53,056 nt of DNA from an uncultured bacterium (GCA_903842025.1 CAIMKX010000012.1:1-53056); one strand, 5' to 3'; numbered from the stretch's first letter, positions 32,557 to 42,165 are shown. Translations and numbers: made by a program. The notes: a model not told the origin generated them from the sequence alone.

Positions 32557-34248
32557 ATGAAGATTATAAGGAATATATTCTTACTTGTTCTGTTCATCTT
32601 CATCGCCTTTTCCGTCTTTTTTCCCAATCCTTTCGGCAATAATCCGGACATTATCGCCGACGAAAGCTATTTCCTGACCAGTTCCCTTTCAGCAATTGAA
32701 AAAGTCACACTTCCCGGTTGGGAATTTTCCAGGTCGGGAAACTATTACGGCGGTGTTCAAACCTACATAGATACCGTCGCGCTCATACCAGTTCTCGGAA
32801 TCATCTTTATGAACAACGGTTTTTCCGTCATGGCGACGAAAGTCTGGGTTGCCCTGAATACCGGCGAGCTTCTGCATGTTCTTCGAATAGTGAATGAGCT
32901 CATCGCCCTCGGCACGCTCCTCGGATGTTTCTTCTATTTCAAGAAAAGGCGGATACCCCGCCAGCTGGCTTTGATTTTGACTCTCTGGCTTTTTCTTCTG
33001 CTCAGTAATGCCTTATTCATCCAGCTCTTGCACACGGCCAAAGTTTGGACGCTTTACACTCTGATCGTCGTCGTGGTCAGTGCTTTCTTCATTGCCAATG
33101 AATATTACCTGACGCATCTTGGCGACTCCTTCTTGCCAAAAAAGACGTACGTCGCCGTATTGGTTTGGAGCACTGTACTGATAATATTTCAAAACTATTA
33201 CGGCGCGATCTCAATCGGACTGCTCATAATTTACGCTGTTATACTTCATCACATCAAATGGAGAGATGTTTGGGAATATTTGAAAAAATACTGGTACTTA
33301 ATCGTCATTTTCGGTTTGACTCAAATATCATTCTTATACAGAGCCGTGTTCGTGAATGGCCTGACCGCTTATTTTGGTGTCTCAGCGACGAACAGTCATG
33401 GCAACATCGATTGGTATCTCCGGCTCTACAAACCGCTCGAATACACGATCGGCGGCCAACCGCTCTCACTGCTTTATCTAGTCGGAATCATGGTCATTGT
33501 CTTTCTTGCTTATAGAAATAAATCATTTCTATCGGCTTCACATAAAAGGTTGTATATGATCATCGCTTGTCTCCATCCTCTGATAATCTATTTCATATTC
33601 CATGTCCTAATAGGATTGAGCTTGTCTCCAAGGTATGGAATCATTTTGACTGTTGCCTGTTGTTTTTCAGCAGTGATACTTCTAAGTGAAATTAACGAAA
33701 CAGCAGTTAAGATGGCACTCGTATTCAGCAGTATTCTTTTCCTTATTGTCAATATTCATGCGATTTCCCTCTATTGGCAACCGTCATCAGAAACCATTCT
33801 TCTGAATACGATTACGGCAAAATATAATTCGGCAGATAATATTTTCATTGAAGAACCGTCGGCGCTACATCTCACTTTACCGATTAACGACAAGTCTCTT
33901 CTGTTGTTGGATGAAAAAAGAGCAGGCTTCGAACGTTTCAAATTCTTGTTAAATAACATAGAACAAGTCCGCAAAGATGTCTCATTCAGACCTTTGACGA
34001 TGATCACCTACACTTCCGAAGAGGAGGAAGCGGCGATTTCGCGGTTCAAAACCGGAACTAGCACTATTTGGATGATTTCGACAGACAATAATCGGATGTG
34101 TTCGGCCAAAGAAATTCAAGCGGGTAGTTGTTTCGCTGTTTACCCCGAAGGTTGCGATATTTCTTCTCAAGAACCGAATCTATTGCCGGCATTTCTAAAT
34201 TCGACTAGATTGGGCAACTGCTATATCGTGCGCAAGATCTTTCCCTAA
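32557..34248 (+). CDS. GT-C fold membrane glycosyltransferase (PMT/ArnT-like)
   Basis: A 563-residue protein with about ten hydrophobic helices from residue 5 to 410 and a C-terminal soluble domain. After the first helix comes PDIIADESYFLTSS, whose acidic residues sit where GT-C enzymes keep the catalytic aspartate in the first outer loop. It should use a polyprenyl-phosphate sugar on the outer face of the membrane. The neighbouring convergent gene is a polyprenyl-phosphate sugar synthase type GT2, a natural donor supplier. The two genes overlap tail to tail by 54 bp. Confidence 0.7.
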   Translation: MKIIRNIFLLVLFIFIAFSVFFPNPFGNNPDIIADESYFLTSSLSAIEKVTLPGWEFSRSGNYYGGVQTYIDTVALIPVLGIIFMNNGFSVMATKVWVALNTGELLHVLRIVNELIALGTLLGCFFYFKKRRIPRQLALILTLWLFLLLSNALFIQLLHTAKVWTLYTLIVVVVSAFFIANEYYLTHLGDSFLPKKTYVAVLVWSTVLIIFQNYYGAISIGLLIIYAVILHHIKWRDVWEYLKKYWYLIVIFGLTQISFLYRAVFVNGLTAYFGVSATNSHGNIDWYLRLYKPLEYTIGGQPLSLLYLVGIMVIVFLAYRNKSFLSASHKRLYMIIACLHPLIIYFIFHVLIGLSLSPRYGIILTVACCFSAVILLSEINETAVKMALVFSSILFLIVNIHAISLYWQPSSETILLNTITAKYNSADNIFIEEPSALHLTLPINDKSLLLLDEKRAGFERFKFLLNNIEQVRKDVSFRPLTMITYTSEEEEAAISRFKTGTSTIWMISTDNNRMCSAKEIQAGSCFAVYPEGCDISSQEPNLLPAFLNSTRLGNCYIVRKIFP

Positions 34249-34929
34249 TTTAATTTTGATCATGGCTATAAGAGCTTTGGCACCATGGCGCCAATTGACT
34301 TTCTTACCTTCTGCTCGGCTTCTCGGTGAATATGAAATCGGCACTTCGGCAATATTCTGGCTAAATTTGTGCAATTCGTAAGTCAGATAAATAGCATCAT
34401 AAACAAAACTATCCTCTTTCCAGTTAAGCAACTGAGGAATCGCTCCCCGAGGAAACAGTTTGTAGCAAGTCGTAATATCAGTAAAATGGCTGCCAAAAAG
34501 AATATTGAAGATCATGGCCATTGTCCGATTGCCATACAAATAAATGAAATTGAAACATTTATTCTGCTTCAAAAGGCGCGAACCAAAAACAGTCGTCCGT
34601 TTTTCATTCAAAGCCGAAATCAGTGTTCGATAATCATTGGGATCGTATTCGAGATCCGCATCCTGGATCAAAACGAAATCGCCGCTGACTTTAAGCAAGC
34701 CGGTCTTCACCGCTGATCCTTTTCCGCCATTCTTATCGCGCAGAACGACAAGATATTTATCCTGGTATTTTGAAAGTCTTTCCCTGGTACCGTCAGTCGA
34801 ACAATCATCGACAATAATGATCTCCTTCTGCCATCCCGGCGGCAAAGTCACGGCCTCAACCTTATCGATGACCTGGTCAATAAACCTCTCCTCGTTATAA
34901 CAAGGGATAATCAGGGAAAGTTTACGCAT
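34195..34929 (-). CDS. GT2 dolichol-phosphate-mannose-synthase-like enzyme
   Basis: A 244-residue GT-A enzyme without C-terminal membrane helices. LSLIIPCYNEERFIDQVIDK, IIIVDDCSTDGT, DKNGGKGSAVKTGL and LIQDADLEYDPNDY are hallmarks of DPM1-like synthases that load polyprenyl phosphate. The segment AEVPISYSPRSRAEGKKVNW is conserved in this group. The last 18 codons overlap the converging GT-C gene on the other strand. Confidence 0.9.
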   Translation of the reverse strand: MRKLSLIIPCYNEERFIDQVIDKVEAVTLPPGWQKEIIIVDDCSTDGTRERLSKYQDKYLVVLRDKNGGKGSAVKTGLLKVSGDFVLIQDADLEYDPNDYRTLISALNEKRTTVFGSRLLKQNKCFNFIYLYGNRTMAMIFNILFGSHFTDITTCYKLFPRGAIPQLLNWKEDSFVYDAIYLTYELHKFSQNIAEVPISYSPRSRAEGKKVNWRHGAKALIAMIKIKLGKDLAHDIAVAQSSRI

Positions 34930-34964
34930 GTTTGATGTTGACCATGATAGTCGATTCTATCACT

Positions 34965-34992
34965 TTTACAAATACCGGCAAACATGTACAAT
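34965..34992 (+). promoter_or_regulatory. Leaderless-type promoter for the DUF268 gene
   Basis: TTTACA (34965-34970), 16 bp, TACAAT (34987-34992); the ATG at 35000 is seven bases further. This argues against the track start at 34928. Confidence 0.55.
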
Positions 34993-34999
34993 AATTCCC

Positions 35000-35764
35000 A
35001 TGAAAGAAATGCTCAAATCAGTCAGTCTGTTCAAGGTCATAGTCATATCCTACAAGGCTATTCGCAATAAATACCGACTTACCAGTAAATTCAGCAAACT
35101 TTCCAAATATTTCAACGATTACAAAGCCTACAGGAAATTACCCGCCAATCAGAATATGCCCTGTGAGACAAGAAATCTTTACCCACGCATCTTCGATAAG
35201 ACAGATGTTACCGACATTGATCCAATCTATTTTCTTCAAGGAACCTGGTGCGCCAACAAGATATTCAACAATAAGCCGACCAGGCACTATGACGTCGGGT
35301 CTCAAGCTTTAATGGTCGGAATCATTTCCCAGTTTGTGCCAACGACTATGATTGATATCCGACCGATTTCCATAAATCTTCCAGGCCTCAATTTTATTGA
35401 GGGTAATATCACTAAGCTTCCATTTGGCGATTCATCAATCAATTCTTTAAGTTCAATCTGTGTTATTGAACATATCGGCCTTGGAAGATATGGCGACCCC
35501 CTGGACCAGTTTGGCAGTGAAAAAGCGGCGGCCGAATTGGTCAGAATCCTTGCAAACAATGGAAACCTCTTCATATCTGTTCCAATAGATAGTGAAAATA
35601 AAGTTTATTTCAACGCCCATAGGGCTTTTACCAGAGATTATGTCATCAAATTATTCTCAGCCCTCAAGCTCAAAGAAGAAAGATATATCTATGGTAATAT
35701 GCTAGTCGAAACCTATGACTCTACGAAATGTTTCGGAACTGGACTTTACCATTTTACAAAATGA
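35000..35764 (+). CDS. DUF268 / methyltransferase-like protein
   Basis: A 254-residue protein like the DUF268 group, which has a methyltransferase-type Rossmann core. RHYDVGSQALMVGIISQFV stands where motif I would be, IDIRPIS follows, then FIEGNITKLPFGDSSINSLS and SICVIEHIGLGRYGDPLD. The usual glycine-rich loop is modified, so catalysis is uncertain. It is coupled to the next FkbM gene by an ATGA overlap. A role in glycan modification is inferred from the neighbourhood. Confidence 0.7.
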   Translation: MKEMLKSVSLFKVIVISYKAIRNKYRLTSKFSKLSKYFNDYKAYRKLPANQNMPCETRNLYPRIFDKTDVTDIDPIYFLQGTWCANKIFNNKPTRHYDVGSQALMVGIISQFVPTTMIDIRPISINLPGLNFIEGNITKLPFGDSSINSLSSICVIEHIGLGRYGDPLDQFGSEKAAAELVRILANNGNLFISVPIDSENKVYFNAHRAFTRDYVIKLFSALKLKEERYIYGNMLVETYDSTKCFGTGLYHFTK

Positions 35765-36561
35765 AAAAAATCCTTCGCGCCATAATTAAAAGGACTTTGT
35801 TGAATTGGGAACATCCCCGCTATTCAATGAACCTGTTCAAATTCTGCTCTCAATATGTCGATTTATGTTACGGGGATATGAATTTTAACAGGAAGACAAA
35901 CGGCGAAAATATGATTGTCAGAACAATAATACCCAATTGTCATGTCGTTTTTGACGTCGGAGCCAATGACGGCACATATTCAAGCTATATGCTTTCGATC
36001 AATCCGAATGTCGAAATTCATGCTTTCGAACCAGGTAATCAAGCTTACAAAGCTTTGAGACTTTTACCGCTCACCGCCAATAACTTTGCCCTCGGAGAAA
36101 AAAAAGAAAAGAAGACTCTTTATTGTGACAATCAAAGATCAACCCATAATTCTCTGTACGACCCAGGCCTGGCGAACGGGTCAAAACAGGAGATTCAAAT
36201 CGAAATTCTTGATGATTATTGCCTCTCGAAAAACATCAAACATGTTGACTTCTTGAAAATAGATGTTGAAGGACATGAATATTTTGTCCTCAAAGGCGCC
36301 CAAAAACTGTTTGAAAATAATGCAGTCGATTATGTTCAATTTGAATTCTCGGGCGGCTCCCGTGAAGCCCGAACATTTCTCAAAGACTTCATGGACTTCT
36401 TCGACAAATACGGCTTTGATCTATACCGCATCAAACCTTTATCAATAGAAAAAGTAATCTATAATCCCGGAAAAGAAAGGTTCACTTTGACGAATTATCT
36501 GGCAATAAAGAAAACCCTGATCGTTCCGCCGGGACTGCACGCCAAAGATCGTGATTTCTAA
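35761..36561 (+). CDS. FkbM-family methyltransferase
   Basis: A 266-residue protein with clear FkbM motifs: VVFDVGANDGTYSSYMLSI (motif I), IHAFEPGNQAYKAL, FALGEKKEKKTLYC, and VDFLKIDVEGHEYFVLKGA. It should transfer a methyl group from SAM to a hydroxyl of a sugar. The ATG at 35761 overlaps the previous stop by 4 bp, so it is preferred over the track start. Confidence 0.9.
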   Translation: MKKILRAIIKRTLLNWEHPRYSMNLFKFCSQYVDLCYGDMNFNRKTNGENMIVRTIIPNCHVVFDVGANDGTYSSYMLSINPNVEIHAFEPGNQAYKALRLLPLTANNFALGEKKEKKTLYCDNQRSTHNSLYDPGLANGSKQEIQIEILDDYCLSKNIKHVDFLKIDVEGHEYFVLKGAQKLFENNAVDYVQFEFSGGSREARTFLKDFMDFFDKYGFDLYRIKPLSIEKVIYNPGKERFTLTNYLAIKKTLIVPPGLHAKDRDF

Positions 36562-36565
36562 TGGC

Positions 36566-37498
36566 ATGAAAAGCATCATTATTTTCAAATACGGCGACGG
36601 TGAACTAGCCAATCAACTTTGGAATTATGTCAGCATCTATGCCTATGGCCTGGAAAAAGGTGTGCCTGTCTTCAACCCTTCCTTCTATGAATATCATTCT
36701 TCCTTCAAATTTCTTGAGGAAGAAAACGGGATGGTGAAGTCAATGGCCAAGCTCTTTGAAGATTATTTTGGAAGAAAACAAAAGAATTGGAAGAAATTTT
36801 GGCGCAAAATCTACAGGATTTATCCGTTTTACATTTATCTGACTCAAAAAAGCAGGATCATTTCCTCCGACAAATCATCAAATTCAGTCGTGGCTTTACC
36901 CCCAACGGGAAATATTGAGACTTTCAGACAAAAAGAGGATCAAAATAAAGTATATTTCGATGGTTGGCTTTTCCGAAATCCAGTCGGACTAAACAAATAT
37001 CGCAAAGAGATCATTTCGGCTTTTTGTCCTCGAGATAAGATTGTTGAAAAAGTCCATAACCGAATAGCAGAATTGGCGGCAAAATATGAAAAGATTGTTG
37101 GCATCCATATTCGTCAAGGCGACTACGTCACTTTCAAGGATGGGCACTATTTGATTCCGGCTGATAGGGTTAGAACAATAATTGACGAATACATCAAGAG
37201 AAATAGCGTTATCATTAACAAAACTGTCTTTGTCATTGCTTCCGACGGTCCTATTGAACCAAAAATCATTCAAGGCTTGAATTGTCACATCTCCAAAGAG
37301 AATGCTGTCACTGACCTCTTTTTGCTTTCAGCTTGCGATGTTGTAATAGGATCGAATTCCAGCTTTGGCGATTTCGCCGCTTGGTACGGAAACATTCCTC
37401 ATATTATTATGACCAAGGAAACAATCGACTGGGAGTATTACGATTCAAAAAAGGAATATTTTGAGAATAAATTCTGCACAATGGTCCACTATCGCTAA
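36566..37498 (+). CDS. Fucosyltransferase-like enzyme (HxRxGDY motif)
   Basis: A 310-residue protein of the GT11/GT-B fucosyltransferase type. GDGELANQLWNYVSIYAYGL resembles the GNQLF start of GT11, and VGIHIRQGDYVTF is the GDP-sugar binding HxRxGD motif, intact here unlike the enzyme at 12.8 kb. It ends with DLFLLSACDVVIGSNSSFG. ATG 36566 follows the previous stop by four bases; the track GTG lies earlier, inside the neighbour. The exact linkage is unknown. Confidence 0.75.
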   Translation: MKSIIIFKYGDGELANQLWNYVSIYAYGLEKGVPVFNPSFYEYHSSFKFLEEENGMVKSMAKLFEDYFGRKQKNWKKFWRKIYRIYPFYIYLTQKSRIISSDKSSNSVVALPPTGNIETFRQKEDQNKVYFDGWLFRNPVGLNKYRKEIISAFCPRDKIVEKVHNRIAELAAKYEKIVGIHIRQGDYVTFKDGHYLIPADRVRTIIDEYIKRNSVIINKTVFVIASDGPIEPKIIQGLNCHISKENAVTDLFLLSACDVVIGSNSSFGDFAAWYGNIPHIIMTKETIDWEYYDSKKEYFENKFCTMVHYR

Positions 37499-38640
37499 TT
37501 ACTTTTATTCATGAAAGCGATAATTCTCTGAGCCCTCATTGCCCAAGTATGAATCCGGACTTTTTCGAAGGCTTCGGTAACCAAGTTATTTACAAGAATT
37601 TGATCGCCGGCCGCTTTGACTATCCCCTCAGCCAATAGTTTTGGTTCATCGGCTTTGACCAAGACGGCACTATTCTCGTCCACTATCTCTCTTATTGACG
37701 GAATATCCGAAGCGACGATCGGTCTTCCGCTCGCCATATATTCAAACAGCTTCATAGGAGAAGTATAATAAGCGGAAATCGCCTCCTTGGCCGTATTCGG
37801 CAAGACCAGGACATCGGACGCTTTTTGCCAGACGGGAATCTCCTTGTGAGGCTTGTGACCAACTATTGAAACGTTGGTGACTGTGCCATGCTTTTGCTTG
37901 AATTGAGCCACATCATTGTCTGTACCACCAACAAAAACGACTAGAAAATCGTTATCAAGAAACCTTGCCGCTTGCGCCAGAGTCTCAACCCCTTTCCAGC
38001 CAAAAAGATGGCCGGTATAAACAGCGATCTTTTTATCATTCGGCAGATTTAACTGTTTGCGGGCTTCTTCTTTTGAAAGTGGAATGTCAAATTCTTCAAT
38101 TTGAACGGCATTAGGTTCGCAAACAATGTGCGCTTTGATTCCTGGGAACGTTTGTCTGAATTTCTCAACCTTCCAACGATTGTGGATCAAAATCCACGTA
38201 CAGCTCTTGAGAAACATCTTGAATAGCCAAAATTTGCTCTCGGGAAAATCGTGCATCTCATAGAAAGTTTTCCGATTCAATGCGGAAGCGAAATATAGCG
38301 GCAAAGATTCATTGGAATAGATGATATCGTCTTTCGTACTTTCTTTTTTCAAATATGAACGGCAAGCCAGGGAAAATGCCAGAAAATTCAGGTAAAAAGA
38401 CAACTTACTGGGAATTTTCCAGGAAAAGAAATCGATGATCGGCAATACAACGATATCAAAGTTTCTGTGAACATTATAATAATCAAAAGCGGTATTTGGA
38501 TCGACATTTCGGCGTCTTGGTATAACGACCTGCACTTGAATGCCTTGCGCCGCGAAAGCCTCAGCGTCTTTGGCGGCAAAAAGTGAAGCGGCTTTTTCGC
38601 CGGGAAAGCGTCCGTGGAATAAGATAAACATCCGCTTCAT
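37495..38640 (-). CDS. GT4-family glycosyltransferase
   Basis: A 381-residue GT-B enzyme. The N-terminal domain starts MFILFHGRFPGEKAASLFAA; the donor domain has IAVYTGHLFGWKGVETLAQA, VSIVGHKPHKEIPVWQKASD, and SPMKLFEYMASGRPIVASD, the typical EX7E region of GT4. It converges on the fucosyltransferase-like gene with a 4-bp overlap and diverges from the next GT4 gene. Confidence 0.92.
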   Translation of the reverse strand: MKRMFILFHGRFPGEKAASLFAAKDAEAFAAQGIQVQVVIPRRRNVDPNTAFDYYNVHRNFDIVVLPIIDFFSWKIPSKLSFYLNFLAFSLACRSYLKKESTKDDIIYSNESLPLYFASALNRKTFYEMHDFPESKFWLFKMFLKSCTWILIHNRWKVEKFRQTFPGIKAHIVCEPNAVQIEEFDIPLSKEEARKQLNLPNDKKIAVYTGHLFGWKGVETLAQAARFLDNDFLVVFVGGTDNDVAQFKQKHGTVTNVSIVGHKPHKEIPVWQKASDVLVLPNTAKEAISAYYTSPMKLFEYMASGRPIVASDIPSIREIVDENSAVLVKADEPKLLAEGIVKAAGDQILVNNLVTEAFEKVRIHTWAMRAQRIIAFMNKSN

Positions 38641-38646
38641 GTCAGG

Positions 38647-38674
38647 TTGATTGTAGCAAATTGGTTGATATACT
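38647..38674 (+). promoter_or_regulatory. Promoter of the GT4 gene at 38704
   Basis: TTGATT (38647-38652), 16 bp, TATACT (38669-38674). The roughly 25-nt leader contains a degenerate copy of the TAGGGACGCGATATATCG repeat half. Confidence 0.55.
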
Positions 38675-38703
38675 TGTAGGGACGCGATATATCGTGTTTT
38701 TGT

Positions 38704-39756
38704 ATGAAATTCCTATATGTAAATACCCGAAATATCTATCCGCACGATCGGCATATTATTGACGGACTGAGGCAAAACAACCACGAAGTGATCGAATTGG
38801 AAGAAAACAATCCTGGGATGAAAAAGTATTTGAACTTGGCCAAGCGCCTTCTAAGCGATCGCGCCAAATACGACGCCATCTTTGTTGGCTTCCCAACGCC
38901 TCTTTTTATTCCAATAGTTTGGCTGTTTTCGATGAACAAGATAATCTTCAATTACGTTTCCTCTCAATATGAAAGCAATATCGTCTCCAGAGGCGTCAAG
39001 GCAGTATCCTTTCAAGCCTTGAAGTGGTGGCTGGTCGACATTGTGTCCTGCCATCTTTCTTGGCGCGTTCTGGCTGAAAGTCAAAATCAAATAGAGTACA
39101 CGAGAAGATTATGTCTCCTTAGAAGAAGCAAATTGATCCGTTCTTGGTCCGGTTTGAATGAAAAAGAATTCTTATATGATCCATCAATTGCCAAGAATTT
39201 AAATTTCACCATCCTTTTCCGCGGCCGGTTCCTTTCTGAATCTGGCATTGATACGGTCATCAAAGCCGCCAAAATACTGGAGGATTCTAATATCTCATTC
39301 TTGATAATGGGAGAAGGTCATCTTTACAAGATAGTGAATCATCTTATGGAAACCTTGCATCCGAAAAATATTGAAATGGTTAACCGAACATTACCGATCG
39401 AAGATCTTAGAAGAAAAATGCAACAATGCCATATTAGTCTAGGACAAATGGCCGACCACCCTCGTCTTAACCGGACTTTGCCATGCAAATCATTTGAAAG
39501 CCTTGCCATGCGGCTTCCCTATTTGACCGCAAGAAACAAAGCCATCCTAGAATTATTGAAGGAAGATGAGACTTGTTTTTGCGCCAATCCCGGGGATCCG
39601 GAGGACTTGGCCAAAAAAATTCTTTTCCTAAGAGATCATCGGGAAATCTTGGAAAGAGTGACCAAAAAAGGCTATGAATTGTTCAGGAATAATCTGACGG
39701 CCAAACACTTGGCAGACAAGATTATTGAAGGTTGCTATGCCAAATCTTTTCCGTAA
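38704..39756 (+). CDS. GT4-family glycosyltransferase
   Basis: A 350-residue GT-B enzyme. FLYVNTRNIYPHDRHIIDGL begins the protein, and the donor half has FTILFRGRFLSESGIDTVIK, ISFLIMGEGHLYKIV and PCKSFESLAMRLPYLTARN. It stands alone on the plus strand between minus-strand blocks, with its own promoter; its stop is two bases from the converging FkbM gene stop. Confidence 0.88.
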   Translation: MKFLYVNTRNIYPHDRHIIDGLRQNNHEVIELEENNPGMKKYLNLAKRLLSDRAKYDAIFVGFPTPLFIPIVWLFSMNKIIFNYVSSQYESNIVSRGVKAVSFQALKWWLVDIVSCHLSWRVLAESQNQIEYTRRLCLLRRSKLIRSWSGLNEKEFLYDPSIAKNLNFTILFRGRFLSESGIDTVIKAAKILEDSNISFLIMGEGHLYKIVNHLMETLHPKNIEMVNRTLPIEDLRRKMQQCHISLGQMADHPRLNRTLPCKSFESLAMRLPYLTARNKAILELLKEDETCFCANPGDPEDLAKKILFLRDHREILERVTKKGYELFRNNLTAKHLADKIIEGCYAKSFP

Positions 39757-39758
39757 AA

Positions 39759-40517
39759 CTACTTTATCGGAATGAACAAAAAATTGTATATCATAGGATC
39801 ATATGTCTTGAACTCTTCAAGCTTCCCTTCGATAATGTTGCAGACGCGATATCCAAGATCAGTAATCCTCTTTATCCTTGCCTCAGGCGAAAGTCCGCCG
39901 CCGGAATCGATCTCGCAAAATATCAAAGGTTTAAATTGTCTGATCGTTTTGAGCGCCCCCGAAATTACCTCCATCTCATGCCCTTCGACATCGATCTTAA
40001 GAAGATCAAGTCTGTCGAAATTGCAATCATCTATGGTACTCGCCGGAACATCATAACTTTTTATGATCGGCTTTCCAGTCTGCCCGACGCTTGAATACCC
40101 GCTATCGACAGATTCGTTGAACGTCACCTTACCGCTCCTATCAGAAACCGCTGAATGGATAGCCTTGATGTTGCCGACAATCTTTGCGTTCTTTTCTAAA
40201 ACAGCAAACGTTCCTTCGCCCGGTTCAAAAGCTACAACAACACCGAGATATGCGCTTTTTGCGAACGGCACTGAATGGTCACCGATATTGGCGCCAACGT
40301 CCACGATAAAGTCGGACGGCTTGATCATCCTTTTCAGCAATGCGATTTCCTTGCTTTCGCCGCCGCCGATCCAAAACAATTTCTTTCCGCAATCCGTTTC
40401 CGGTTCATAATAGATCTTGATCCCTTCGTATTCAACTTTTGGAATAACGCCAAACAGATACAAGATCCTGTGGCTCAAAAATTTGGCCCTGCGAAAAAAA
40501 AGTTTCATCTTCTTCAT
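39759..40517 (-). CDS. FkbM-family methyltransferase
   Basis: A 252-residue FkbM protein: IVDVGANIGDHSVPFAKSAY (motif I), VVAFEPGEGTFAVLEKNA, AVSDRSGKVTFNESV, SGYSSVGQTG, and LDLLKIDVEGHEMEVISGA. The N-terminus (MKKMKLFFRRAKFLSHRILY) is basic and may attach to the membrane. It directly follows another FkbM gene (one-base gap), the pair being a likely tandem duplication with divergence. Confidence 0.92.
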   Translation of the reverse strand: MKKMKLFFRRAKFLSHRILYLFGVIPKVEYEGIKIYYEPETDCGKKLFWIGGGESKEIALLKRMIKPSDFIVDVGANIGDHSVPFAKSAYLGVVVAFEPGEGTFAVLEKNAKIVGNIKAIHSAVSDRSGKVTFNESVDSGYSSVGQTGKPIIKSYDVPASTIDDCNFDRLDLLKIDVEGHEMEVISGALKTIRQFKPLIFCEIDSGGGLSPEARIKRITDLGYRVCNIIEGKLEEFKTYDPMIYNFLFIPIK

Positions 40518-40518
40518 A

Positions 40519-41226
40519 TCAGTGTTTTATGAATAAAGAGTCTTCGCTGAGAACTCCCCCATTCTTGGCGTCAAATTTCCAAGCCAGGCCGCCTTTGTAA
40601 GAAAAGCCTTGTGAAGTTAGCAGAGCGTAAATGTTGGCAAAGAGAGGCTGTCCTTCGTAGAGCGAAATGAAAGCCGTTTCAACAATAACAAACTTGGCAC
40701 TTTTAAGAAATTTGAGGCCACCTTTGATTACCTTATCTTCATAACCCTGAGTATCCATTTTCACTAGAATATTCTTTTCCAACGAATGAGGATCAATCTC
40801 TTTCAAATCATCAAGCCTTTTGATCAAGATCATTTCCTGGCTTTCGCCACTGGTATGAGGATAAAGATCCTTATGAGACTGGGCCATTTTACGGATGGAT
40901 GAGCTTGGCGAATAACTACTGCGGTGCATTTGGACAGTTTCATTGGAATCACCCAAAGCAAAATTGAAAGCCTTGAAATTCTGGTCATTCTTATTTGAAT
41001 CATTCAGTTTATCGAAACAGTCCTTCAAAGGCTCAAAAGAATAGACTTGAGCTTCAGGCAAAACCTCTCGGATTTCCCTGACGAACTGGCCGGTATTGGC
41101 ACCAATATCAAGAACGGTTTTGATATCAGCTTCTTTGAGAAAATGAAGCTGATCAAAGATCGGCCGATATTTGTGAATATCGAGTCCGACTTTCCAAAAG
41201 ATTTTTCTGAGAGGATTTACCGACAT
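40519..41226 (-). CDS. FkbM-family methyltransferase
   Basis: A 235-residue FkbM protein: VLDIGANTGQFVREIREVLP (motif I), VYSFEPLKDCFDKLNDS, FNFALGDSNETVQMHRSSYS, and KNILVKMDTQGYEDKVIKGG. The ATG at 41226 is preferred; it overlaps the stop of the upstream GT by 10 bp. The track start 26 codons earlier lies inside that gene. Likely O-methylation of a glycan sugar. Confidence 0.92.
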   Translation of the reverse strand: MSVNPLRKIFWKVGLDIHKYRPIFDQLHFLKEADIKTVLDIGANTGQFVREIREVLPEAQVYSFEPLKDCFDKLNDSNKNDQNFKAFNFALGDSNETVQMHRSSYSPSSSIRKMAQSHKDLYPHTSGESQEMILIKRLDDLKEIDPHSLEKNILVKMDTQGYEDKVIKGGLKFLKSAKFVIVETAFISLYEGQPLFANIYALLTSQGFSYKGGLAWKFDAKNGGVLSEDSLFIKH

Positions 41227-42161
41227 ATGTTTCTGATCGTGGCTGTGACTTTCTGTTTGATAAGGCGCAAGGCTGATGGCTTGGGTGCCAGCCCATAATT
41301 CCAACCTGGCATAATCTTGATTATCTGATTGTAAGATTCTTGCAGAGCCTGAATATATGATCTATATATTCTCGCATGATGAATCGTGATCGGATAGGGT
41401 TTTATCTTAGCATTTCTATCTTTATAAACAATCAAACCGTGAAAATGGTAACAAACCAGAGGTTCGCCGTCTATCAAGAAATTATTTTCATTTCTCGTAA
41501 TCTTGTATCGTTCCAGATTCCATGTGCCGAGGTTGACGCCTTTCTCAGGAATCTCCTCGACATCGGCAAATCTTTTTGACCAGTCGGTCAAATAGGCTTG
41601 ATCACCGTGACGCCCCTTGTCATGATAAGCATAACACCAGTCGATGCATTGCTCCCGATATCTTTTCGTGCAGGCCAGTGCCGTTTCGCCGTTACGGAAG
41701 ACGATAAAACCTGAATTGAAATATCCGATTCCGGCGGACAAATGAGCCTTCTTGGCCGAAAACTTATGAGAAGTCAGCAAAACGGAGGATTCCTTATGGG
41801 CATTTACAATCGGATCGAGGGTCGAGTAAAACAAAAGATCGGAATCGGCGAAAACTAAAGTTTCCATCTGCTTTTCCTTCAAAAGAAAATTCATGAAAGC
41901 CGGCTTGCATGTCCAGGCAAATTCGCGGAATGTCCTGTTTGATTTCGTGGCTTCAAGTTCCTTGTCATGAAGATCGGAAATAGCAATGATCCTCAAATAT
42001 TCTTTGCCGAGTTTTCTGAAGAGATCTTCTGTTTCCTTATCCAGACACAGGACCCAACAAATAGAACCCGGCATATTTTTTTCTATAGAATTGAAAAGTG
42101 TTAGACACTTGAAAGCAAAATTCTTGTCAGCAACCGTGCAAAAGTCTAATTTTGTCAGCAT
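41217..42161 (-). CDS. GT-A glycosyltransferase (GT8-like)
   Basis: A 314-residue protein. FCTVADKNFAFKCLTLFNSI opens it, and TLVFADSDLLFYSTLDPIV carries a DxD-like metal site as in retaining GT8 and related sugar transferases. SAGIGYFNSGFIVFRNGE and HGDQAYLTDWS are further family-type blocks. ATG 42161 is four bases after the upstream stop and replaces a TTG in the track. The mid-operon position suggests one glycan linkage step. Confidence 0.78.
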   Translation of the reverse strand: MLTKLDFCTVADKNFAFKCLTLFNSIEKNMPGSICWVLCLDKETEDLFRKLGKEYLRIIAISDLHDKELEATKSNRTFREFAWTCKPAFMNFLLKEKQMETLVFADSDLLFYSTLDPIVNAHKESSVLLTSHKFSAKKAHLSAGIGYFNSGFIVFRNGETALACTKRYREQCIDWCYAYHDKGRHGDQAYLTDWSKRFADVEEIPEKGVNLGTWNLERYKITRNENNFLIDGEPLVCYHFHGLIVYKDRNAKIKPYPITIHHARIYRSYIQALQESYNQIIKIMPGWNYGLAPKPSALRLIKQKVTATIRNICR

Positions 42162-42165
42162 ATAT

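Noticed and set aside
34928-34999. Track start of the DUF268 gene at 34928
   Set aside because: It would place the promoter TTTACA-16-TACAAT inside the coding region; ATG 35000 fits better.
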